Shown piece by piece: positions 8,167-14,630 of a stretch of DNA of 19,150 nucleotides (position 1 is the stretch's first letter; each line of letters opens with the position of its first letter). Both the position numbers and the translations under genes were made by a program. Source of the stretch: Leptospirillum sp. (lineage in GTDB: Bacteria; Nitrospirota; Leptospirillia; Leptospirillales; Leptospirillaceae); the NCBI GenBank assembly GCA_027343785.1, contig DAHWKF010000112.1, forward strand, positions 1 to 19,150, given 5' to 3'. The notes below the pieces were generated by a model that was not told the origin of the DNA, searched no databases, and worked only from the letters and a program-made list of their open reading frames with translations.

Positions 8167-8195
8167 ACTATAGCATGAAATTTCCCTCTTCCCAA
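8167..8195 (-). promoter_or_regulatory. Sigma70-type promoter of the bamA-lpxB operon
   Basis: On the minus strand, TTGGGA (8190-8195) and TATAGT (8167-8172) are separated by exactly 17 bases. Matches to consensus are 4/6 and 5/6. Transcription would start near 8160, giving a leader of about 90 bases before the bamA ATG. It is the only good candidate in the divergent gap upstream of bamA. Confidence 0.6.
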
Positions 8196-8308
8196 CCCGC
8201 CACACCGGTAGGATTCATGATCACTGCAGGTAACAACCTGAACTTTTTTCCAAAAAATCCGTCAACGACGATCCATCTTTCTTCAAGAATGTCTCCCATG
8301 CTGCAACC

Positions 8309-8338
8309 TTGACACCAGAGCCCATATCTCTTTATAGT
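8309..8338 (+). promoter_or_regulatory. Promoter of the tRNA-Phe gene
   Basis: A perfect -35 TTGACA (8309-8314) and -10 TATAGT (8333-8338) are separated by 18 bases. They are followed by the GC-rich discriminator GACGCCCG, the pattern of stringently controlled stable-RNA promoters. The expected start, near 8345, leaves only a few bases of tRNA leader. Confidence 0.75.
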
Positions 8339-8347
8339 GACGCCCGG

Positions 8348-8423
8348 GCCGAGGTAGCTCAGTCGGTAGAGCAGAGGCCTGAAAAGCCTCGTGTCGGCAG
8401 TTCGATTCTGCCCCTCGGCACCA
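8348..8423 (+). tRNA. tRNA-Phe (anticodon GAA)
   Basis: This 76-base cloverleaf can be drawn completely. The acceptor arms are GCCGAGG / CCTCGGC. The D arm is GCTC..GAGC with AGTCGGTA. The anticodon arm is GAGGC-CTGAAAA-GCCTC with anticodon GAA at 8381-8383. The variable loop is GTGTC, and the T arm is GGCAG-TTCGATT-CTGCC. Discriminator A and CCA (8421-8423) are encoded. It is a single gene, not a cluster, divergent from the bamA operon. Confidence 0.97.
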
Positions 8424-8863
8424 TTATCAGACGCTTCCCAAGAAAACCCACACTGACAAGAATGATGGTCCTTCCTTCTTTCTTTTCCAGCAAAACTCCC
8501 GATACCCCCCGACAGAAAAACCGTTATTCATAACCCCATCCGACGGATGGAGACTTTTTCCCGGACTTCAATGTCTCGCAAACCCTCCCGAAGAAGACAA
8601 TTGGACCAACACCCGGGGGACACACGGGACACATTGCCGAATCAAGCTCAATGCCGAATGTTGAGACGGGATATAAGGCGTAGGACAATATTCATCCCGA
8701 TGGTGTTCCCTTTCATTGTGGTATCAGAAGAATCCGTCAAGTATTCTCAACTGCACCTGTAATCGTTCTGGATAAATTTGTCAGTATTGCATTGCGATAT
8801 TTTTCAATATTAACGAAAATGTTTTTTTCATATTCCACTTCATCTCAGGAGGTTTTGCACCCG
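8424..8863. other. Intergenic stretch after tRNA-Phe, no supported gene
   Basis: I see no convincing coding region on either strand. The short reading frame at 8547-8762 has no ribosome site and no protein-like pattern. The stretch contains the probable tRNA terminator and small direct repeats (GCCGAAT twice between about 8635 and 8660). From about 8690 the base composition turns distinctly AT-rich into the glycosyltransferase gene. No clear promoter for that gene could be fixed. Confidence 0.5.
8536..8559 (+). terminator. Possible intrinsic terminator of tRNA-Phe
   Basis: A perfect 6-bp stem CCATCC / GGATGG with a 3-base loop (8536-8550) is followed after four bases by TTTTT (8555-8559). 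It lies 113 bases past the tRNA end, and the stem is short, so the call is tentative. Confidence 0.4.
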
Positions 8864-9658
8864 ATGTCGTCCCAGAGGGCCATCGACCATTGCAACCAAT
8901 CAATCTCTGTTTATATCCTCGCCTTCAACCAGAAACACAAGATTCGCCCAGCCATTGAAAGTGTCCTTTGGGCTGACGAGGTCCTCCTCATAGATTCGGG
9001 AAGCACAGACGGGACAGACGAGATTGCCAGGGAATTCGGGGTCGTCGTACACCAGATACCATTTACAGGGTTCGGTGCGCTGAGAAATGAAGCGGTGTCC
9101 AAATGCCGTTTTGAATGGATATTCAGCCTTGACTCGGACGAGCGGATGACGCCTGAAGCCAAGGACGAAATCCTATCGATTCTCTCCTCTTCCCATCCGA
9201 TGGACGCTTATCTTGTTCCCAGAAAGAATTATTTACTGGGGCAATGGATCCGGCATTCCGACTGGTATCCTGATTACCGGCAGCCCCAGCTTTTTCGGAA
9301 GGGCGCCATGACATACTCCAGCGATATTGTTCACGAATCATATTCGATGAACCCCGGATTCCGACTCGGTACCATGAAGAACCCCATCATCCAGATCCCT
9401 TTTTATAATCTGGATGAAATGCTTTCAAAAATGAACCGTTATTCGACTCTGGGTTCTGAAAAGTTAGCCGATAAAAAAGCACGGGCCTCTATTTTGAATG
9501 CCTTACTTCATGGCTTATGGGCCTTCTTCCGGCATTTCATCATCAAAAAGGGTTTTCTTGACGGACGCGGTGGGTTTGTCATCGCGCTCTACAATTTTGA
9601 AAGCTCCTTTTATAAATATGCCAAGCTATTTGACAAAAGAAAGAAAGGCGTCATTTGA
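8864..9658 (+). CDS. Family 2 glycosyltransferase, LPS-core WaaE/KdtX-like
   Basis: This is a GT-A fold sugar transferase, probably acting on the LPS core or another surface glycan on the cytoplasmic face of the membrane. In the 264-residue form, 'SVYILAFNQKHKI' is the start of the nucleotide-binding fold, 'LLIDSGSTDGT' (41-51) is the classic GT2 signature, and 'FSLDSDERM' gives the metal-binding DxD at 90-92. The C-terminal 'LLHGLWAFFRHFIIKKGFLDG' is the membrane-associated tail typical of WaaE/KdtX relatives. The frame opens at 8792, but I chose the ATG at 8864: AGGAGG lies at 8847-8852 (11-base gap) and the family core begins just after. The gene is AT-richer than its neighbours and stands alone, which could mean transfer. 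Donor and acceptor sugars cannot be told. Confidence 0.85.
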   Translation: MSSQRAIDHCNQSISVYILAFNQKHKIRPAIESVLWADEVLLIDSGSTDGTDEIAREFGVVVHQIPFTGFGALRNEAVSKCRFEWIFSLDSDERMTPEAKDEILSILSSSHPMDAYLVPRKNYLLGQWIRHSDWYPDYRQPQLFRKGAMTYSSDIVHESYSMNPGFRLGTMKNPIIQIPFYNLDEMLSKMNRYSTLGSEKLADKKARASILNALLHGLWAFFRHFIIKKGFLDGRGGFVIALYNFESSFYKYAKLFDKRKKGVI

Positions 9659-10091
9659 GATTTCCAACCGTTTCTAGCGTTTCTCGAGTGATTTGTCTTG
9701 CTCACCAGGAAAGACAGGCTTTCCTGGAAGAGACCCGAACCCCAATCCCCACATTTTTGATAGGACCAGAAACCGAATCCGGAAGAATCTCCTTCGGCTG
9801 ATCCCCGGGCTCAGACTTTTCCGCATGGCAATTTCCATGCGAGATTGTGCCTGGAACAGCCACGTCCTATGTTTTCATGTCATTTTCCAAAGTACTTCCC
9901 GCCGGATTTTCAGAAGGAATCGTCTAGCCAGTCCAGCATGTTCGGAAGAACCAGAAAACCCTGCGAGCGATTGTTCTTTCAGCAGAATGGGGCATCGACC
10001 TCTCCTGGAGGAATTTTATTAAGTACTTATAAATTTTTAGTTATATTGTTTTACAGGAATACTGCGACTGACTCTTATGCCCAAAATAATG

Positions 10092-10124
10092 GTGCGGATT
10101 TGCACTATTTTGTCCATTCCGCAC
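10092..10124. repeat. Inverted repeat far upstream of dabB (possible activator site)
   Basis: Arms GTGCGGA (10092-10098) and TCCGCAC (10118-10124) are perfect 7-base inverted repeats spaced by 19 bases. The interior TGCACTATTTTG resembles one half of an NtrC-type site (TGCAC...GGTGCA). It sits about 165 bases before a candidate sigma54 promoter, a normal enhancer distance. The link is an inference. Confidence 0.3.
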
Positions 10125-10201
10125 ATTTGTCTCCTCTACAAAGATTCTCAAGTCATGAAAAATAAAAAACTTTTTCAAGAAATCACCCTGGTATATATAT
10201 T

Positions 10202-10214
10202 GCTTATAATAAGC
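10202..10214 (+). promoter_or_regulatory. Perfect -10 element inside a palindrome, upstream of dabB
   Basis: TATAAT (10205-10210) lies inside the 13-base palindrome GCTTAT-A-ATAAGC (10202-10214). No good -35 is found 16-18 bases upstream. A palindrome over a -10 box could be an operator. If used, this promoter gives a dabB leader of about 120 bases. Confidence 0.35.
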
Positions 10215-10241
10215 TCCCAATTTCAAACCCGCTCACTCAAT

Positions 10242-10253
10242 TCATGTACATGA
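10242..10253. repeat. 12-base perfect palindrome TCATGTACATGA
   Basis: The perfect 12-base dyad lies about 90 bases ahead of dabB and 9 bases ahead of the candidate sigma54 element. It is a plausible dimeric regulator site; no regulator can be assigned. Confidence 0.35.
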
Positions 10254-10261
10254 CCAAGGTG

Positions 10262-10277
10262 TGGCGCGATTCTTGAA
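10262..10277 (+). promoter_or_regulatory. Candidate sigma54 promoter of dabBA
   Basis: TGGCGCG-ATTC-TTGAA compares with the consensus TGGCACG-N4-TTGCW. Ten of twelve defined positions match and the spacing is exact, but the second base of the -12 GC is A, which is a real weakness. Transcription would begin near 10288, leaving a leader of about 48 bases. An NtrC-type activator gene lies downstream of dabA. Confidence 0.3.
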
Positions 10278-10335
10278 CCTCAAGTCACCCATTGGCTCCA
10301 TATCGACGACATTCTGTTGAACGGGAGATATAAAA

Positions 10336-11958
10336 ATGACTCAGAGTTTCGCCCCTATCATTATGCTCATTACCCCATGGCCCCTTCTAGCCATCGGAGG
10401 AATCGGCTTTCTCATCGCCAGTCGCAAGCCCCGCATCATGCGCCGGCTTGTAAAAGTCGCGGCGCAATTCGCACTGATCGCCGCACTGGCTGGGAATATC
10501 ATCCAAATCGTTTCACCCGGTGAAACGGTGACATTTTTTTCAACCCCTCTCCCGGGGAATATGGGTCACTTCGCCATTACGGTCGATCCGCACGCGCTGT
10601 CAGGAATCATGCTCCTCCTGGTGGCATTCGTGGGCGTCATCGTCACGCGATTTTCCTTTACCTACATGGAAGGAGATTCCAGGGAAGGTGTTTTTCACCA
10701 GCGCCTCAGCCTGACGCTGGGCGCTTTCTTTACCCTGATTCTTGTCGGGAATATATGGGCTTTCTGGCTTTCATGGGTGCTGACAAGCCTTTTTCTCCAT
10801 AAATTGCTCGAATTCTACGAAAATCGGCCGGGCGCCATTTTGGCCGCACAAAAAAAATTCCTCTTTGGAAGGATCGCCGACGTTACGTTGTTCACGGCAT
10901 TTTTCCTTCTGGTCCGAACCCTGCATATCGACACTTTTCCGGGTATTTCAAGGGCCCTGGAAACCATTCAAACGCCTGATGCCTCACTTTCCATCGCTGC
11001 TACCCTGATCGCAATCAGCGCGATTCTGAAAAGCGCCCAGTTCCCGTTCCATGGATGGCTCATTGCCGTTATGGAAGCCCCGACGCCCGTATCGGCGCTC
11101 CTCCATGCGGGTCTGATCTACACGGGGGCGTTTCTGCTCCTCAGGACAAATACGCTTCTGACGGTCGTTCCTTCCAGTCGGGATCTTCTGATGTTATCCG
11201 GAATCCTGACGATTTTTGTAACATCCCTCATGATGATCACCGAAACAAACATCAAGGAATCCCTGGCCTATTCAACCTGCGCCCAAATGGGTTTCATGCT
11301 CATGGAGTGCGGTATGGGCCTTTATAGTCTGGCCTTCGTCCATATATTGGCCCACTCCCTTTACAAGGCCCATGCCTTTCTCTCTTCCGGAAGCGTTGTC
11401 GAGCATTTTCGGGTCATCGCCCTGCCTCACGCGGATTCCGCGGCAACCTTCACTCGGACGCTGGGTGCGCTGGCCATCGGAACAGGGATGACATGGGTGA
11501 CTGCCTGGATGTTCCATTACAGCTTACGAAACCCCCCTTTCCTCATCATGGGGGAAATCCTGTCTGTCGCGGTGGCCCTCCTGCTCTTGCAGGGAATGCG
11601 GACCGCCGAAGGGTCGGTCCGGGGTTTTCTTCCCCGGATCCTGGGGCTTTGCGCACTCGTCGACATTTCCTATGACATTCTGCACGAACTCTTCACCCGC
11701 ATCTTGCGCGAAAGCATCCCGGTGGCGCCTCCTCCGCCTGATCCGGGAGGGGATCTCCTTCTCGGTGTGATCGCCGCGGCGTTTCTCATCCTGATGCTGA
11801 TCGGGGAATTTCTTCCTTTCATCCTCGAGAAGCCCTTCTGGAAAAAAGCTTATGTCCATCTGGGAAACGGATTCTATATCGACCTCTTTCTCTCCAGGGT
11901 GATTACCCGCATAAGCCAGAATCCCGGCATGAACCGTCCCTTTCCGGAAAGGAGGTGA
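10336..11958 (+). CDS. dabB: DabB, NuoL-like membrane subunit of the DAB inorganic-carbon pump
   Basis: DabB is the cation-translocating membrane partner of DabA; together they couple an ion gradient to one-way hydration of CO2 to bicarbonate in the cytoplasm. The 540-residue protein is almost entirely transmembrane helices and belongs to the NuoL/MrpA family. 'TYMEGD' (109-114), 'ILKSAQFPFHGWLIAVME' (230-247, Lys232) and 'APTPVSALLHAG' (248-259, His257) are the conserved antiporter-type helices. It lacks the long lateral C-terminal helix of true NuoL (about 610 residues), and no other complex I genes are nearby. Both facts, with dabA directly behind it, favour DabB over a respiratory subunit. 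GGGAG lies eight bases before the ATG. Its stop overlaps the upstream possible GTG of dabA. Confidence 0.92.
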   Translation: MTQSFAPIIMLITPWPLLAIGGIGFLIASRKPRIMRRLVKVAAQFALIAALAGNIIQIVSPGETVTFFSTPLPGNMGHFAITVDPHALSGIMLLLVAFVGVIVTRFSFTYMEGDSREGVFHQRLSLTLGAFFTLILVGNIWAFWLSWVLTSLFLHKLLEFYENRPGAILAAQKKFLFGRIADVTLFTAFFLLVRTLHIDTFPGISRALETIQTPDASLSIAATLIAISAILKSAQFPFHGWLIAVMEAPTPVSALLHAGLIYTGAFLLLRTNTLLTVVPSSRDLLMLSGILTIFVTSLMMITETNIKESLAYSTCAQMGFMLMECGMGLYSLAFVHILAHSLYKAHAFLSSGSVVEHFRVIALPHADSAATFTRTLGALAIGTGMTWVTAWMFHYSLRNPPFLIMGEILSVAVALLLLQGMRTAEGSVRGFLPRILGLCALVDISYDILHELFTRILRESIPVAPPPPDPGGDLLLGVIAAAFLILMLIGEFLPFILEKPFWKKAYVHLGNGFYIDLFLSRVITRISQNPGMNRPFPERR

Positions 11959-11963
11959 GAAAG

Positions 11964-14423
11964 GTGGAAAACATTCTGAAAACACAAGAAAGCCAGATAC
12001 TCGAGTCCGCAGAAAATGCCTGTCGCCTCATCGCACCTCTCTGGCCTCTCAAGAACTTTGTCGCCGTCAACCCCTATCAGGGTTTTGGCAATCGGCCTTT
12101 CAAGGCAACGGAGCTTTTTTTGTCCAGGACGATCGGAAGTCACCTTCACATGCCCTTTCATTACTATCTCGAAAAAATCCGGGATGGCCAGATCACTTTG
12201 TCCGACATATCCGAAGCGCTTCAGAATCAAGGGTCTAATCTGTCGGCAGAGGATTTTCTGGAAGCCATCAAGCAGCGCAGCGAAAGATTCTCGCCGCCCG
12301 ATCTTCTGACGGATTGCGCCATGAAACTGGACAACCAGAACTGGCCTTCTTTTGTGATTGAACGGATTAGCCATTTCTGCGCGGGATACTTTGACGAGGG
12401 ACAGGCCTACTGGTCCAGCCCTTGGTCAGACCAGCCCCTCTACAGGGCCTGGAAGGAGTATGCAACCATCGATTTCAGTCCGGCGATCATGGGAGTGAAA
12501 CTTTTTCGGGAGCGGATCCGGTCAATCCCGGACTCCCCGGAAGAAACCATCGTTCATTGTGTCCAGGCCCTGAACATTCCTCCGGAATCTCTCGAAAGGT
12601 ATCTCTTTGCCCTTCTTTCCAGCGTCGGTGGCTGGGCTTCGTGGGCCCGTTATCAGAACTGGCAAGCCGGGCTCGAAAAGAAGAATGACAACACCCCCCT
12701 CCAGATCCTGGCCATCCGGATCGCATGGGACTATCTCCTTCTGGAAAGCTGGCCCAACTCCTCTCTTCGGGAGATGTGGATGCAATCCCTGCCGGCATGG
12801 GAAACTCCCGACGCGTCTGACGCTTCTCTACCCCCTGACGGCATGGTCCTTCAGGAAGCCCACGAAACGTCCTACCGGAAAACTCTTTTCAATCTGATTT
12901 CTTCCTCGGGGACCCTTGAACGAAAGGAACGCCGGCCGGTTTTCCAGGCGGCTTTCTGCATTGATGTCCGTTCGGAAATTATCCGTCGCGCCATCGAGTC
13001 GCTCGCACCGAACGGAGAAACGCTCGGTTTTGCCGGTTTTTTTGGCGTTCCCCTGGAATTTCTCCCCTTTGCCTCGGTGGCAGGAAAAAAACACCTGCCT
13101 ATCCTCTTTCCCCCCTCCTACCGTATTCAGGAGCTGCCAGTCGGAATCCCGCCGGACACGGCGGAGGAATGGGCGATGATCCGGAGAAGAAACGTGCGGC
13201 TTTCCAAAACCTGGAAAATCTTCAAGACAAGCCCGGCTTCCTGTTTTTCGTATGTCGAATCCTTCGGCCTTTTCAGCTTCCTCACGCTTGTTTCCAACAG
13301 TCTCGGATGGAGCCGTCCAGCTCCTCATCCGGACAAGAAAGGGTTGCGTCGGGACCAGTCAGAAAAAATGGCTCCAGTCCTTGATAATGCCCTTCCGGAT
13401 ACGGACGGAAAAAAATCAGGTATTCCATTGTCGGACAGGGCGCGACTCGGAACATTCATCCTCAAGAACATGGGCCTCACAAAAAATTTCGCCCGCCTCG
13501 TCCTTCTTGTCGGACATGGCAGCACCACCACCAATAACCCTCAGGCCACGGGACTTGACTGCGGCGCCTGCGGGGGGCAGACGGGAGAGGTGAGCGCCCG
13601 GATCGCCGCGGCGCTGCTGAACGATCCGGAAACACGACGGAGTATCGCGGCAGAAAAACAGGTTGTCATTCCGGACGACACCGTCTTTCTGCCGGCCCTG
13701 CACGATACCACTACCGACCAGATCCGGCTGTTCGATACCGGACAACTCCCTGACGGACATCGTGCAGAACTTCGTTCCCTGGAAAAGATTCTGGAAGAAG
13801 CCGGACAACGGGCCCGACAGGAAAAAGCCCCGACACTGGGCCTGAACGTCAAATCCCATTGGAGCATCATGAAAAATCTTCAGAAAAGGACCCGGGACTG
13901 GGCCCAGACCCGGCCGGAATGGGGGTTGGGGCGAAACGCGGCGTTCATCGCCGCCCCTCGTGTCCGGACCCGTGCGTTGAACCTGGATGGACGCGTTTTC
14001 CTTCATGAATACGATTGGCGACAGGATACGGATTTCAGTACGCTCGAACTCATCATCTCGGCGCCGCTGCTCGTCGCCAACTGGATCAACATGCAATATT
14101 TCGCTTCGACAGTGGACAATGAACGGTATGGCAGCGGGAACAAGGTTCTCCACAATGTCGTCGGTGGTTCGATCGGGGTGCTGGAAGGCAATGGCGGTGA
14201 TCTCCGCCAGGGGCTTTCCATCCAGTCCATTCATGACGGGAGGCGGTGGATTCATGACCCCCTCAGGCTTCATGCTATCCTGGAAGCCCCGTCTGAACCG
14301 ATCCTGCAGATCCTGAAAAAACATGACAATATCCGGAATCTGGTCCTGAACGAATGGATCCTCCTTTACCGGCTGGACGATACCGGGAAGAATTTCCGGA
14401 TGCTTCCGTCAATGTTGAACTGA
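11964..14423 (+). CDS. dabA: DabA, zinc-binding carbonic-anhydrase-like subunit (DUF2309)
   Basis: DabA is the cytoplasmic catalytic subunit of the DAB pump, distantly related to beta-carbonic anhydrases. The 819-residue length fits the family. The N-terminal 'PLWPLKNFVAVNPYQGF' is a family signature. The expected zinc site is intact: 'FCIDVRSE' gives Cys332 and Asp334, 'LVGHGSTTTNNP' gives His518, and 'GLDCGACGG' gives Cys533. The Cys-x-Asp pair and the 15-residue His-to-Cys spacing match what I recall of the studied Halothiobacillus protein. 'YFASTVDNERYGSGNKVLHNVVG' near the C-terminus is also typical. The frame could start at GTG 11955, overlapping the dabB stop. GTG 11964, with GGAGG eight bases upstream, is much better placed, so I chose it. 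It is coupled to dabB. Confidence 0.93.
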   Translation: MENILKTQESQILESAENACRLIAPLWPLKNFVAVNPYQGFGNRPFKATELFLSRTIGSHLHMPFHYYLEKIRDGQITLSDISEALQNQGSNLSAEDFLEAIKQRSERFSPPDLLTDCAMKLDNQNWPSFVIERISHFCAGYFDEGQAYWSSPWSDQPLYRAWKEYATIDFSPAIMGVKLFRERIRSIPDSPEETIVHCVQALNIPPESLERYLFALLSSVGGWASWARYQNWQAGLEKKNDNTPLQILAIRIAWDYLLLESWPNSSLREMWMQSLPAWETPDASDASLPPDGMVLQEAHETSYRKTLFNLISSSGTLERKERRPVFQAAFCIDVRSEIIRRAIESLAPNGETLGFAGFFGVPLEFLPFASVAGKKHLPILFPPSYRIQELPVGIPPDTAEEWAMIRRRNVRLSKTWKIFKTSPASCFSYVESFGLFSFLTLVSNSLGWSRPAPHPDKKGLRRDQSEKMAPVLDNALPDTDGKKSGIPLSDRARLGTFILKNMGLTKNFARLVLLVGHGSTTTNNPQATGLDCGACGGQTGEVSARIAAALLNDPETRRSIAAEKQVVIPDDTVFLPALHDTTTDQIRLFDTGQLPDGHRAELRSLEKILEEAGQRARQEKAPTLGLNVKSHWSIMKNLQKRTRDWAQTRPEWGLGRNAAFIAAPRVRTRALNLDGRVFLHEYDWRQDTDFSTLELIISAPLLVANWINMQYFASTVDNERYGSGNKVLHNVVGGSIGVLEGNGGDLRQGLSIQSIHDGRRWIHDPLRLHAILEAPSEPILQILKKHDNIRNLVLNEWILLYRLDDTGKNFRMLPSMLN

Positions 14424-14630
14424 CCTTCCGGAAGAGTCGCTCCGTCTGACCGGCCCGGGACCCGACTGCCATCTGGTGCTATGGATGACAGGAAGACAAA
14501 TGTGATTCAATAGCGAATGGATCGAATGCATATGCCATAAATGCGCGCTTGGGCCCGGAGTCACCGTTCGATTGACCTTTCGGGTGGGCTTTTTTCTGGA
14601 TGCCGGGCGAAACCCGGGCGGAGGAGCGTC
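14424..14630 (+). other. Gap between dabA and the histidine kinase gene
   Basis: Besides the terminator, it holds the palindrome CTTCCGGAAG just past the dabA stop. A compact hairpin, CCGGG-CGAAA-CCCGG (14603-14617), ends three bases before the kinase ribosome site. I find no convincing sigma70 or sigma54 promoter in it, so the kinase operon may depend on read-through or on a promoter I cannot recognise. Confidence 0.4.
14553..14595 (+). terminator. Probable intrinsic terminator after dabA
   Basis: GCCC (14553-14556) pairs with GGGC (14586-14589), directly followed by TTTTTT (14590-14595). An inner stem GTCA / TGAC (14560-14563 / 14573-14576) extends it with an imperfect middle. The long reading frame of the kinase gene opens before this structure, which argues for the downstream TTG start of that gene. 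Confidence 0.5.

Larger units (their letters stand above)
9659..10335. other. Long gap between the glycosyltransferase and dabB: possible gene remnant, then AT-rich regulatory region
   Basis: The first part (to about 10020) has ordinary composition and several open frames, none convincing. The most interesting begins at a TTG (9655) that overlaps the glycosyltransferase stop and has AAAGG upstream. It runs 48 codons to a TGA at 9799-9801 and stays open again to a TAG at 9925-9927, which could be a decayed downstream gene. From about 10020 to 10335 the DNA is AT-rich, with palindromes and promoter-like elements described separately. I recognise no homologue in any frame. Confidence 0.4.

Noticed and set aside
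8225..8260. CAGGT-AACA-ACCTG hairpin followed by TTTTTT on the plus strand
   Set aside because: The stem is only 5 bp and no plus-strand gene lies upstream to be terminated; it was not called as a terminator.
8309..8533. Open reading frame across tRNA-Phe
   Set aside because: It covers the tRNA promoter and gene and has no ribosome site; the RNA gene explains the sequence.
10098..10120. Leftward sigma54 element TGGACAAAATAGTGCA on the minus strand
   Set aside because: GG-N10-GC spacing fits but the flanking bases are poor, and no gene lies in that direction.
9693..10165. Two overlapping open frames of about 106-109 codons
   Set aside because: They are rich in Arg, Ser and Pro in the way of shadow frames, lack ribosome sites, and show no recognisable family.
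8400..10335. Attachment-site repeat of the tRNA-Phe 3' end
   Set aside because: I found no second copy of the tRNA end by eye, and no integrase or transposase gene is in the window.
10336..11958. Respiratory complex I or Mrp antiporter subunit
   Set aside because: No other nuo or mrp genes are present, the protein is shorter than NuoL, and the coupled downstream gene is clearly DabA.
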